A DNA stretch of 7,566 nucleotides, from positions 1-7,566 of the forward strand of contig CAMNNG010000059.1 of assembly GCA_946545145.1 (NCBI GenBank), written 5' to 3'. The notes under the pieces were generated by a model. It had not been told where the DNA came from. It searched no databases and saw nothing but the letters and a program-made list of their open reading frames with translations. Shown piece after piece: positions 1 to 6,468 of this stretch. Made by a program: the position numbers and the translations under genes. Numbering within the stretch: position 1 is the first letter of the stretch; the number at the start of each line of letters is the position of its first letter. The DNA comes from an uncultured Bacillota bacterium (GTDB lineage Bacteria; Bacillota; Clostridia; Peptostreptococcales; Anaerovoracaceae).

Positions 1-35
1 TATCGTAATAACATCCTGCAAACTTTCAACTCTAT

Positions 36-64
36 TTGCCTGAATGTTCCTATTACAGTATACT
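36..64 (+). promoter_or_regulatory. Candidate sigma-70/sigma-A promoter for the regulator gene and probably the whole operon
   Basis: A -35 element TTGCCT (36-41; 4 of 6 consensus bases) is followed by a 17-base spacer and a -10 element TATACT (59-64; 5 of 6). Transcription would start near base 71, leaving an untranslated leader of about 70 bases before the ATG at 144. It is the best promoter match I found by eye on this strand, and it points into the regulator gene. It was found by inspection only, so the start site is inferred. Confidence 0.6.
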
Positions 65-143
65 TTCTACCATAGGAGCAGTTTTTGGACTTGTTGCTTG
101 TCTCAATAACGGTGTCGAATGAAATCAACGGAGTGATCACATA

Positions 144-839
144 ATGGCGATATCAAACAAAACGCTGAAGCAGATAGCGGAAAACCCGCTGTTCGAAAAA
201 ATCGAAGATGATGACCTTGTCACAATGTTCGATTGTCTGGGATTCTTTACGAAAACATATGAAAAGGGAGAGTATCTCATTTTCGAAAAAGACCATGTAG
301 ATAATATCGGTATCATCCTTAAAGGTTCCGTCGACATCATCAAAGAAGACATATGGGGAAGGCGCACCATCATCTCCCGCCTTTCAAACGATGAAATGCT
401 CGGTGAGACGTTCGCATGCAGCGGAGACAACATGTCAACGATAACATATCAGGCAGCGATGAGGACGAGCGTATTCTTCATGCCGTTTTCGAGAGTCATG
501 CATACATGCCGGAAGACATGCCCGTTCCACCACAGGCTCATCGAGAACATGGTCAGCCTCATTGCCGAAAAGAACCGGCTGCTCATACAGAAGGTCGAGG
601 TCATATCGGGAAAGACCCTTCGTGACAAACTTCTCACCTTCTTCTCGCTGCAAGTGCAGGAACATGGATCTTTCTCCTTTACTCTTCCGATGGGCAGGAA
701 GGATCTTGCGGAATACATCGGCGCGAACAGAAGCGCCCTCACCCGCGAACTAAACGCCATGAGCGACGACGGTCTGATCGAATTCGACCGGAACGATTTT
801 GTCATACACCCCGGTCAAAGCGTCCTCGGCGATCTTTGA
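144..839 (+). CDS. Crp/Fnr-family transcriptional regulator
   Basis: This 231-residue protein has the full Crp/Fnr architecture. Residues about 15-115 form the cyclic-nucleotide-binding-type beta barrel (KGEYLIFEKD at 41-50, GIILKGSVDII at 56-66, LGETFACSG at 86-94). Residues about 118-170 form the dimerisation helix, and about 178-222 a winged helix-turn-helix (GRKDLAEYIGANRSALTRELNAM). There is no N-terminal FNR-type cysteine cluster. Cysteines are at 31, 92, 122 and 126; the last two form HTCRKTCPFHH at the start of the long helix, resembling a cysteine motif I recall from clostridial members. The start is the ATG after GGAG (130-133), 10 bases away. The gene is 93 bases ahead of the bioY/siroheme/asr genes on the same strand, so it probably controls them and may be co-transcribed. 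The effector is unknown; redox, sulfite, nitric oxide or heme sensing are all possible. The family call is firm and the target is inferred. Confidence 0.9.
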   Translation: MAISNKTLKQIAENPLFEKIEDDDLVTMFDCLGFFTKTYEKGEYLIFEKDHVDNIGIILKGSVDIIKEDIWGRRTIISRLSNDEMLGETFACSGDNMSTITYQAAMRTSVFFMPFSRVMHTCRKTCPFHHRLIENMVSLIAEKNRLLIQKVEVISGKTLRDKLLTFFSLQVQEHGSFSFTLPMGRKDLAEYIGANRSALTRELNAMSDDGLIEFDRNDFVIHPGQSVLGDL

Positions 840-932
840 TTCTCAAAAACGTGACCTGCGCAACATTTGTTTTCTAAATAATCATTTATCATAGAAGGAG
901 ACGTTGCTGTTTCACCTTTTGTGGGGAATGAT
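840..932 (+). other. Intergenic region with inverted repeats and a misplaced ribosome binding site
   Basis: This is the only sizeable gap inside the gene cluster. It holds a perfect inverted repeat TAAAT-AATC-ATTTA (875-888). Another, TTTGA-TTC-TCAAA (835-847), overlaps the regulator's stop codon. There is no GC-rich hairpin followed by a T run, so transcription probably continues into bioY. The AT-rich stretch at 867-894 could hold a secondary promoter or an operator, but I see no convincing -35/-10 pair. Neither repeat fits the usual even-length FNR (TTGAT-N4-ATCAA) or CRP (TGTGA-N6-TCACA) spacing. Confidence 0.4.
893..900 (+). promoter_or_regulatory. Strong Shine-Dalgarno sequence too far from the bioY start
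   Basis: AGAAGGAG is a near-perfect ribosome binding site. It lies 20 bases before the GTG at 921 and 32 before the ATG at 933, well outside the usual 5-10. A short open frame begins 3 bases after it (TTG at 904; also CTG at 907 in the same frame) and runs 18 codons to a TGA at 958-960, overlapping the start of bioY. The site may drive a short leader peptide coupled to bioY, or be a remnant of an older start. Confidence 0.4.
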
Positions 933-1544
933 ATGGAATCACTTAGTAAACCGAAACTGACGGCTGTTGATATTGTCCAGTGCGGACTTTTCGTGTCGCT
1001 TATCGTGGCCGGGGCATATATCAAGATAATGATCCCCATCGGCCCGTTCAGCGTGACGTTTTCTTTGCAGTTTTTGTTTTCACTGATGGCAGGACTCCTT
1101 CTGGGAAAAAGGAAGGGATCGCTGACGGTCATCGTCTATTTGATGCTGGGGCTCGTCGGCCTTCCGGTGTTCGCCCACGGAGGCGGACTCGGATATATCA
1201 TACGCCCGACATTCGGTTTCCTTCTCGGCTTCCTCGCTGCGGCGACAGTGACAGGAGCACTGACAGAAAAGAAGGAGAATATATCTTTCAGATCTGCCCT
1301 CCCGGCCGCCTTCGCAGGTGAGGTCTGCTATTACATCTGCGGGCTCGTGTACTACTACATCGTATTCAATTATGTCATAACGAACGGAGGAGTCGGGATC
1401 GGTCTTAAGGAGCTTCTTGCCGTCTGGTGCTTCAGCACGTTCGTCCCGGACTTCGGGCTCTGCGTTCTTGCTGTATATCTTTCCGGCAAACTGCGGCCTC
1501 ACATGAACCAGGTGACACGGACGGGGAGGCCTGTGGACCGATGA
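933..1544 (+). CDS. bioY: BioY-family membrane protein, substrate-binding (S) component of an ECF-type transporter
   Basis: This is a very hydrophobic protein of 203 residues with about six predicted membrane segments, the size and shape of ECF transporter S components. The family is recognised from the N-terminal segment (DIVQCGLFVSLIVAGAYIKI), the GPFSVTFSLQFLFSLMAGLLLG stretch, and the glycine-rich GGGLGYIIRPTFGFLLGF at 83-100. BioY normally binds biotin and passes it inward with an EcfT/EcfA energising unit, which is not encoded here. Near the C-terminus, where I remember the family carrying PGDLIK, this protein reads VPDFGLCV (171-178): an Asp remains but the Lys does not. The substrate may therefore differ. 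I chose ATG 933, with GGGGA five bases upstream; GTG 921 in the same frame would add four residues. The stop overlaps the next start (ATGA), implying translational coupling to the siroheme genes. Family call good, biotin specificity uncertain. Confidence 0.85.
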   Translation: MESLSKPKLTAVDIVQCGLFVSLIVAGAYIKIMIPIGPFSVTFSLQFLFSLMAGLLLGKRKGSLTVIVYLMLGLVGLPVFAHGGGLGYIIRPTFGFLLGFLAAATVTGALTEKKENISFRSALPAAFAGEVCYYICGLVYYYIVFNYVITNGGVGIGLKELLAVWCFSTFVPDFGLCVLAVYLSGKLRPHMNQVTRTGRPVDR

Positions 1545-2182
1545 CATACTTCCCGTTTTTTACAGATATAGAGAACAAAAGATTCCTCATCATAGGCGGC
1601 GGAGATGTCGCGAAAGAAAAGGTCTCGCGGCTTGGCGCGTTCACAGATAACATCTGCGTGATAGCGCCCGAGACTGATATAGAAGGAGTCCGCGTCAAAA
1701 GAAAGCTCTTTGAGGAGAGCGATCTTGACGAGGCGGATATATGCGTATGCGCGGCAGGCGACAGAGAACTTGACCGCCGCGTCGCAAAGTTGTGCGGGCA
1801 AAGGAACATCCCCGTCAACGTCGCGGACGATGCTGATCTCTGCACGTTCATTTTTCCTGCTCTGGTAAAGCGGGGAGACCTTGTGATAGGAATAACGACA
1901 TCGGGAGCCAGCCCTGCCTTTGCTTCTCTTCTGAGAAAGCAGATAGAAGAGGCTCTTCCGGAAGATATAGAAGATGTCCTTGATCTGATGCGCGGGCTGC
2001 GGGATATCATGCCCGGGCTCATTTCGGACCCCAAAAAGAGGAGCTCAGCTTACAAACACATACTCGCGGAGCTGCTCGCAGTCGAAGGGACCATCTCGGA
2101 AACAGACGCGGCATCGGTCATAGAAAAGTATATGGCAGGAAAGCGTATCGCGGATCCTGACGGAGACAGATCAGATGGATAG
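1541..2182 (+). CDS. Precorrin-2 dehydrogenase (sirohydrochlorin-forming; CysG N-terminal/Met8p type)
   Basis: The 213-residue protein oxidises precorrin-2 to sirohydrochlorin with NAD+, the third step from uroporphyrinogen III to siroheme. Residues 1-110 form a Rossmann domain: it starts YFPFFTDIENKRFLIIGGGDVAKEK, with the NAD-binding GGG at 19-21. NVADD (93-97) aligns with NVVD of E. coli CysG, placing the catalytic Asp at 96. FIFPALVKRGDLVIGITTSGASP (103-125) matches the CysG dimerisation and active-site region. The C-terminal 75 residues are the helical domain. CysG and Met8p also insert iron, whereas SirC-type relatives do not. No separate chelatase (SirB/CbiK) is in the window, so this protein may do both; that is inference. 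The start is the ATG overlapping the bioY stop, with GGGGAGG at 1523-1529. The longer open frame upstream lies inside bioY and is not used. The last 8 bases overlap hemC. Confidence 0.9.
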   Translation: MTYFPFFTDIENKRFLIIGGGDVAKEKVSRLGAFTDNICVIAPETDIEGVRVKRKLFEESDLDEADICVCAAGDRELDRRVAKLCGQRNIPVNVADDADLCTFIFPALVKRGDLVIGITTSGASPAFASLLRKQIEEALPEDIEDVLDLMRGLRDIMPGLISDPKKRSSAYKHILAELLAVEGTISETDAASVIEKYMAGKRIADPDGDRSDG

Positions 2183-3074
2183 GATAGTCATAGCGACAAG
2201 AAGCTCTGCCCTCGCTATAGCGCAGGCAGATATCGTAGCGAAAAAACTGGCCGGGCTAGGGGTCAGGAGCGAATTCCTCTTCGTCAGTACGAAGGGCGAC
2301 AGGGACAAGACGTCCCCTCTTGAGGAGATCGGCGGAGACGGGCTGTTCGTAAGGAGCGTGGAGGATGCCCTGCTCTGCGGAAAAGCTGACATAGCCGTCC
2401 ACAGCGCAAAAGACCTGCCGTACACGCTCGCCTCCGGTCTTACGATCGCGGGCGTGCCGGATGAAGCGGATCCGAGGGACTGCCTCATCATGAAGACAGG
2501 CCTCAAGCAGGACTGCAGCCCTTACGAAAACAGTTTTGAAGGCATGGTGATCGGGACGAGCAGCCCGAGGAGACGGCTCGCCGCGCAAGATCACTTCCCC
2601 GGATGCCTTGCGATGCCAATACGGGGGAACGTCCCGACAAGGATAGAAAAGCTCCGCGCCGGAGAATACGACGGGATAATCCTCGCCTGCGCAGGACTTG
2701 ACAGGCTGGAGCCGGATCTTTCCGGGCTCGAAAAACGGATCTTTGAAGTCCGCGAAATGATACCGGCGCCATGCCAGGGCCTTATAGCAGCGGAATGCAA
2801 AGCATCAGATCTCGAGCTTGTCCGCCTTCTTGAAAAAGTGACTGAGAGGCGCGTGAGACTGCGGTTCGACGCAGAAAGATATCTTTTCTGCAGGCTCCTC
2901 GCCGACTGCAGCGCAGCGATAGCGGTGAACGCAAAGATATGGGGATCTGAAGGTGCTGAGACCATCCGGATAAGCGCCGCCTTTGAAGAAAGATCCTGCG
3001 TCATGACGGGCGCGGCAGATGGATATACGGACATCTGCGATAAAGTGTTGAAAGAGATATACAAGGACGGCTGA
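2175..3074 (+). CDS. hemC: Hydroxymethylbilane synthase (porphobilinogen deaminase)
   Basis: HemC joins four porphobilinogens into hydroxymethylbilane in the cytosol, the entry step to siroheme here. At 299 residues it is close to the normal size (E. coli 313). Diagnostic motifs are in order: IATRSSALAIAQA (6-18), VHSAKDLP with the catalytic Asp at 80, GTSSPRRRLAAQ (127-138), IRGNVPTRIEKLRAGEYDGIILACAGLDRL (149-178) and APCQGLIAAEC (198-208). The cysteine that carries the dipyrromethane cofactor is retained at 245, but its surroundings read LLADCSAAIAVNA rather than the common GGCxxPxGAYA, so this loop is divergent. GGAG at 2162-2165 supports the ATG, which overlaps the end of the previous gene by 8 bases. 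Its stop overlaps the next start by one base. Placement among siroheme and sulfite reductase genes suggests it is expressed for siroheme rather than general heme supply. Confidence 0.95.
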   Translation: MDRIVIATRSSALAIAQADIVAKKLAGLGVRSEFLFVSTKGDRDKTSPLEEIGGDGLFVRSVEDALLCGKADIAVHSAKDLPYTLASGLTIAGVPDEADPRDCLIMKTGLKQDCSPYENSFEGMVIGTSSPRRRLAAQDHFPGCLAMPIRGNVPTRIEKLRAGEYDGIILACAGLDRLEPDLSGLEKRIFEVREMIPAPCQGLIAAECKASDLELVRLLEKVTERRVRLRFDAERYLFCRLLADCSAAIAVNAKIWGSEGAETIRISAAFEERSCVMTGAADGYTDICDKVLKEIYKDG

Positions 3075-4618
3075 TGATGAAAGGAAAAGTGATCCTCGTC
3101 GGCGCCGGCCCCGAAGCCGGCATGATAACTATCGACGGGATCCGGGCTCTAAAGAGCGCGGACGCTATACTGTACGATGATCTTATCGACAAAGATCTTC
3201 TGTTTGAGGCGCCTTCGGGCTGCGAGATCATCCCTGTCGGAAAGAGACACGGGATAGAACACAAGAGCCAGGAAGAGATCGAGTCTCTTCTCATTGAAAA
3301 GGCCTCTGAAGGAAAAACTGTGATCCGCCTCAAAGGAGGCGACGGCTTCGTGTTCGGAAGAGGCGGAGAAGAGATGCTCGCGCTTGCAAAAGCCGGCATC
3401 GGCTGCTCTATCATCCCGGGCGTGACATCCGCTGTCGCCGTGCCTGAAAGATTCGGCATCCCCGTCACCCACAGGGGCGCTGCGGAATCATTCACTGTCA
3501 TCACCGGTCACGGCAGCGCCGGGCGGGCGATCGACTTCGGCCCTCTCGCGAAGTTGAATGGGACCCTCATCTTCATGATGGGAATACATATGCTCGGGCA
3601 AATATCAGATGAACTGATCAAAAACGGTAAAGACCCGGAAACACCTGCCTGCGTCCTCTCGCGCGGATATATGCCCGGTGAAAAGAGGATAGACGGATGC
3701 CTTGCAGATATAGCCGAACTCGCAAAAGACGCTGAAACGCCGGGCATCATAGTTATAGGAAATACGGCGGCGATGGATCTTACCCTTGGGAACGCTCCCG
3801 GAGGAGAACTCACCGGGGTGCGAGTCCTTGCGGCCGGCTCAGAAAGCTTCAACTCGAAACTTGACAAAAAACTCTCGGCGCTCGGAGCAGATGTCGCAAG
3901 ATGCGACCTTCTGAAGATCGAGAGCGTACCTGAAGCTTTCCCCGAAGATATTTCGGGATATAACTGGGCGGTCTTCACGAGCGCCGCAGGCGTCAGAGGA
4001 TTTTTCGAAGGCCTGACATGGCGTGGTGAAGACATCCGCAGCCTCGGTCCCTTGAAGTTCGCATGCGTAGGCGAAGGAACAGCAGAAGTCCTCAAAAGAT
4101 ACGGGATACACGCGGATCTGATTCCTGAAAAGGCAAGCGGTCTATGCCTGGGAAAAGCGCTTTCGGGGGCGGCAGGAGAGAATGAAAGGCTCCTCCTGAT
4201 GCAGGGGACGAACGCTTCCATGGCCCTTCCGGAAGAGCTGGACTCGGCGGGGCTGCGCTATGACATCTGCAATATATATGAGACGCGGGCATGCGCGCTG
4301 GACATCTCTTTTAGCATCCATGACCCGTTCGATCTCATAGTTTTTTCATCGGCGGCAGCGGTGCGAGCGTTTTTCGCATCTTCAATAAGCGCCGCCGGGG
4401 GCAAAGACGCCGCGGCGGGCGCATGCACACCTAATGATAATATGCCCGCGGCAGTATGCATGGGAAAAGCGGCGGCAGAAGAACTTGAAGCTTACTGTGA
4501 AAAGGCAGGCCTCAGTACCGACATACTCATACCGGACGCGATGAGCGTTGCCGGCGTATGTGAAACAATAATAAAAAAAGTTAATGCCAGGATACCGTTA
4601 TCGTTTGGAACAGAATAG
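3074..4618 (+). CDS. cobA-hemD: Fused uroporphyrinogen-III C-methyltransferase / uroporphyrinogen-III synthase (CobA-HemD)
   Basis: This 514-residue protein has two catalytic domains. Residues 1-240 are the SAM-dependent methyltransferase (SUMT): VGAGPEAGMITIDGIRAL near the N-terminus, YDDLID at 34-39, LKGGDGFVFGRGGEE at 86-100 (most relatives have Pro where Gly91 sits), IIPGVTSAVAVPERFGIPVTHRG at 113-135 and VITGHG at 142-147. Residues about 246-510 are a HemD synthase: GVRVLAAG, NWAVFTSAAGVRGFFEGL (297-314), FACVGEGTAEVLKRYGI (329-345), LLLMQGTN (373-380), DLIVFSSAAAVRAFF (420-434) and AVCMGKAAAEEL. HemD closes hydroxymethylbilane to uroporphyrinogen III, and SUMT methylates it to precorrin-2. 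The fusion is known in Bacillota. An Ala/Gly-rich stretch (436-460) seems to lengthen a HemD loop. AAGGA (3063-3067) fits the ATG at 3074; ATG 3077 is also possible. The gene ends 9 bases before asrA, whose ribosome binding site overlaps this stop. Confidence 0.94.
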   Translation: MMKGKVILVGAGPEAGMITIDGIRALKSADAILYDDLIDKDLLFEAPSGCEIIPVGKRHGIEHKSQEEIESLLIEKASEGKTVIRLKGGDGFVFGRGGEEMLALAKAGIGCSIIPGVTSAVAVPERFGIPVTHRGAAESFTVITGHGSAGRAIDFGPLAKLNGTLIFMMGIHMLGQISDELIKNGKDPETPACVLSRGYMPGEKRIDGCLADIAELAKDAETPGIIVIGNTAAMDLTLGNAPGGELTGVRVLAAGSESFNSKLDKKLSALGADVARCDLLKIESVPEAFPEDISGYNWAVFTSAAGVRGFFEGLTWRGEDIRSLGPLKFACVGEGTAEVLKRYGIHADLIPEKASGLCLGKALSGAAGENERLLLMQGTNASMALPEELDSAGLRYDICNIYETRACALDISFSIHDPFDLIVFSSAAAVRAFFASSISAAGGKDAAAGACTPNDNMPAAVCMGKAAAEELEAYCEKAGLSTDILIPDAMSVAGVCETIIKKVNARIPLSFGTE

Positions 4619-4627
4619 GAGGAAAAA

Positions 4628-5650
4628 GTGGGCTATCAATTGAGCAAGCAGAACTTCGGCGAAGTTCTCGGCAAGCTGGGCGAAACTTACAGACTGTTCG
4701 CGCCTGTGCTGAAAAAGGGCGAAGGCAGGTTCAAGGACACAGATGTAGTCCGTTATGACTTTGTCACGAACCCTGACGAGATCGAGCTGGAGAAGAAATC
4801 GGATTACGCATTCAAGGAGTTCATGCTGCCGATATCTGAAACACTGTTCTTCTTCACGGAAGATCAGGTAAAAGAAGCTGATATCGACGAGAAAGACGTT
4901 CTGGTCTTCCTTAGAAGCTGCGATATGCACGCTGTCAAAAGACTCGACTACATCTATCTTGAAAACGGCAAAGAACAGGACTGGTTCTACAAGAGACTGC
5001 GCGAGAAGGTCAAGTTCGTCCTGATCGGATGCGCGGATACATTCGAAGACTGCTTCTGTGTGGACATGGGGTCGAACAGGACTGAAGACGGCTATGTGTT
5101 CTCTGTCGATGTCATAGACGGCGAATTCTGCTGCGATGTGCCTGACGCAGATATGGCGAAAGTGTTCGCGGAATGCGAAGCGGTTGAAATGGAAGTGACT
5201 CCAAGGTTTGTGACAGAAAACGAAGTCCATGTAGACATCCCGGAGAGCATCCCGATCGGCATCTACGGATCTGATGTTTGGGATGAATACTCCGCAAGAT
5301 GCGTCAACTGCGGACGCTGCAACATCGTCTGCCCGACATGCACATGCTACACGATGCAGGATGTGTTCTACACAGACAACGGCAAAGTCGGCGAGAGAAG
5401 AAGGGTCGCCGCTTCCTGCATGATCGACGGCTATACGAATGTCGCGGGAGGCGGTCAGTACAGGCGCACGAACGGCGAACGCATGCGCTTCAAAGTCCTC
5501 CACAAGATACAGGACTTCAAATCAAGAGCCGGCTTCAACATGTGTGTCGGCTGCGGCCGCTGCGACATGGTATGTCCGGAGTACATCTCGTTCTCGGCCT
5601 GCATCAACAAGGTCGCTGACGCAGTGAGAAAGGAGGCTGATGATGAGTAA
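4628..5650 (+). CDS. asrA: Anaerobic sulfite reductase subunit A (iron-sulfur electron carrier)
   Basis: AsrA relays electrons from AsrB to the catalytic AsrC in the cytosolic complex that reduces sulfite to sulfide. At 340 residues it is close to Salmonella AsrA (about 347). Family landmarks are FLRSCDMHAVKRLDYIY (94-110) and GCADTFEDCFCVDMGSNR (134-151). Two ferredoxin-type 4Fe-4S motifs follow: C225-x2-C228-x2-C231-x3-C235 and C306-x2-C309-x2-C312-x3-C316. Further cysteines at 238 and 240 sit beside the first cluster. The start is a GTG five bases after AGGAGG (4617-4622), one of the best ribosome binding sites in the window. The last 8 bases overlap asrB, which suggests translational coupling. 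In-frame codons TTA, CTA and TCA are absent over at least its first 292 codons, indicating strong codon bias. Confidence 0.95.
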   Translation: MGYQLSKQNFGEVLGKLGETYRLFAPVLKKGEGRFKDTDVVRYDFVTNPDEIELEKKSDYAFKEFMLPISETLFFFTEDQVKEADIDEKDVLVFLRSCDMHAVKRLDYIYLENGKEQDWFYKRLREKVKFVLIGCADTFEDCFCVDMGSNRTEDGYVFSVDVIDGEFCCDVPDADMAKVFAECEAVEMEVTPRFVTENEVHVDIPESIPIGIYGSDVWDEYSARCVNCGRCNIVCPTCTCYTMQDVFYTDNGKVGERRRVAASCMIDGYTNVAGGGQYRRTNGERMRFKVLHKIQDFKSRAGFNMCVGCGRCDMVCPEYISFSACINKVADAVRKEADDE

Positions 5651-6443
5651 CATGAATAACAATCCGTACATCCCCTTCCCTTCGACGATAAAGGAAGTCA
5701 TCAAACACACTGACAAAGAATACACGTTCCGCATGGAGTTCACAGGTGATGTCAAGCCCGGACAGTTCTTTGAAGTGTCGATACCGAAATACGGCGAGGC
5801 GCCGATATCAGTAAGCGGCATCGGGGACGACCTGGTCGACCTCACGATCAGGAAAGTCGGACGCGTCACAAATGAAGTCTTTGAAAAATATGAAGGACAG
5901 ACGCTGCTGATGAGAGGTCCTTACGGCAACGGTTTCGATACTGATGAATACGCTGACGGCGAAGTCATCGTCGTTGCCGGCGGCACCGGTGTATCTCCGG
6001 TGCGCGGAGTCATAGACGCCCTTTCGCTTACTGAAGACGCAAAAGACAAACATGTCATCGTAGGCTTCAAAAGCCCCGACGACATGCTGTTCAGAAAGGA
6101 TCTCGAGAGATGGGACGAGGCTCTCGACCTCATACTGACAGTCGACGGAGCGCCCGAGGGATATACGGGCAACATCGGTCTTGTAACAGAATTCATCGAC
6201 GGCATCCCCATCCGTGATGTGACAAAGACAAAGGCCGTCGTAGTCGGTCCGCCTCCGATGATGAAATTCACTGTTATCGGCTTGCTGAAAAAAGGCCTGC
6301 TCGAAGAGAATATTTGGGTCTCGCAGGAGCGCAAGATGTGCTGCGGTCTCGGAAAATGCGGACATTGCCGCATAGGCGAAAAGTATGTATGCCTTGACGG
6401 ACCTGTATTCAAATACACCGAGAGCAAGAACATGCTGGACTAG
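5643..6443 (+). CDS. asrB: Anaerobic sulfite reductase subunit B (FAD, NAD(P)H and 2Fe-2S electron-input subunit)
   Basis: AsrB is the NAD(P)H-oxidising flavoprotein of the Asr complex, related to ferredoxin-NADP reductases and the dihydroorotate dehydrogenase electron-transfer subunit. The protein has 266 residues. An FAD-binding barrel lies at about 10-100 (KPGQFFEVSIPKYGEAPISVSG at 38-59). The nucleotide domain follows, with VVAGGTGVSPVRG at 110-122 and AVVVGPPPMMKFTV at 198-211. The C-terminal 2Fe-2S motif ERKMCCGLGKCGHCRIGEKYVC gives C234-x4-C239-x2-C242-x7-C250, plus an adjacent Cys233. It closely follows the Salmonella AsrB layout as I remember it, including GKCGHC and the CxDGPxF tail. 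ATG 5643 lies six bases after AGGAGG (5631-5636); ATG 5640 would add one Met with tighter spacing. It overlaps asrA by 8 bases. Confidence 0.96.
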   Translation: MSNMNNNPYIPFPSTIKEVIKHTDKEYTFRMEFTGDVKPGQFFEVSIPKYGEAPISVSGIGDDLVDLTIRKVGRVTNEVFEKYEGQTLLMRGPYGNGFDTDEYADGEVIVVAGGTGVSPVRGVIDALSLTEDAKDKHVIVGFKSPDDMLFRKDLERWDEALDLILTVDGAPEGYTGNIGLVTEFIDGIPIRDVTKTKAVVVGPPPMMKFTVIGLLKKGLLEENIWVSQERKMCCGLGKCGHCRIGEKYVCLDGPVFKYTESKNMLD

Positions 6444-6468
6444 CTGGATAATGGAAAGGAGATCAAAA

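Noticed and set aside
91..106. TTG...CAA pair in the leader as a possible FNR-type operator
   Set aside because: The spacing and inner bases do not match TTGAT-N4-ATCAA, and the arms beyond TTG/CAA are not complementary.
133..140. Palindrome GTGATCAC between the ribosome binding site and start of the regulator gene
   Set aside because: It resembles two fused CRP half-sites but lacks the 6-base spacer; an 8-base palindrome is easily due to chance.
1427..1540. Upstream extension of the precorrin-2 dehydrogenase gene by 38 codons
   Set aside because: It lies within bioY, and the family begins at the motif that starts just after ATG 1541.
3508..4221. A 237-codon open frame on the minus strand opposite cobA-hemD
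   Set aside because: The translation is rich in Ser, Pro and Arg, typical of an antisense shadow, and the sense strand encodes two recognised enzyme domains.
4598..5503. A 301-codon open frame on the minus strand opposite asrA
   Set aside because: It is in exact codon register with asrA, so its openness follows from asrA avoiding TTA, CTA and TCA codons. The translation shows no recognisable family and asrA is unmistakable.
6385..6468. Upstream extension of asrC by 28 codons
   Set aside because: It would overlap asrB by 59 bases and has no ribosome binding site, whereas ATG 6469 has AAGGAG at the right distance and gives the family's usual length.
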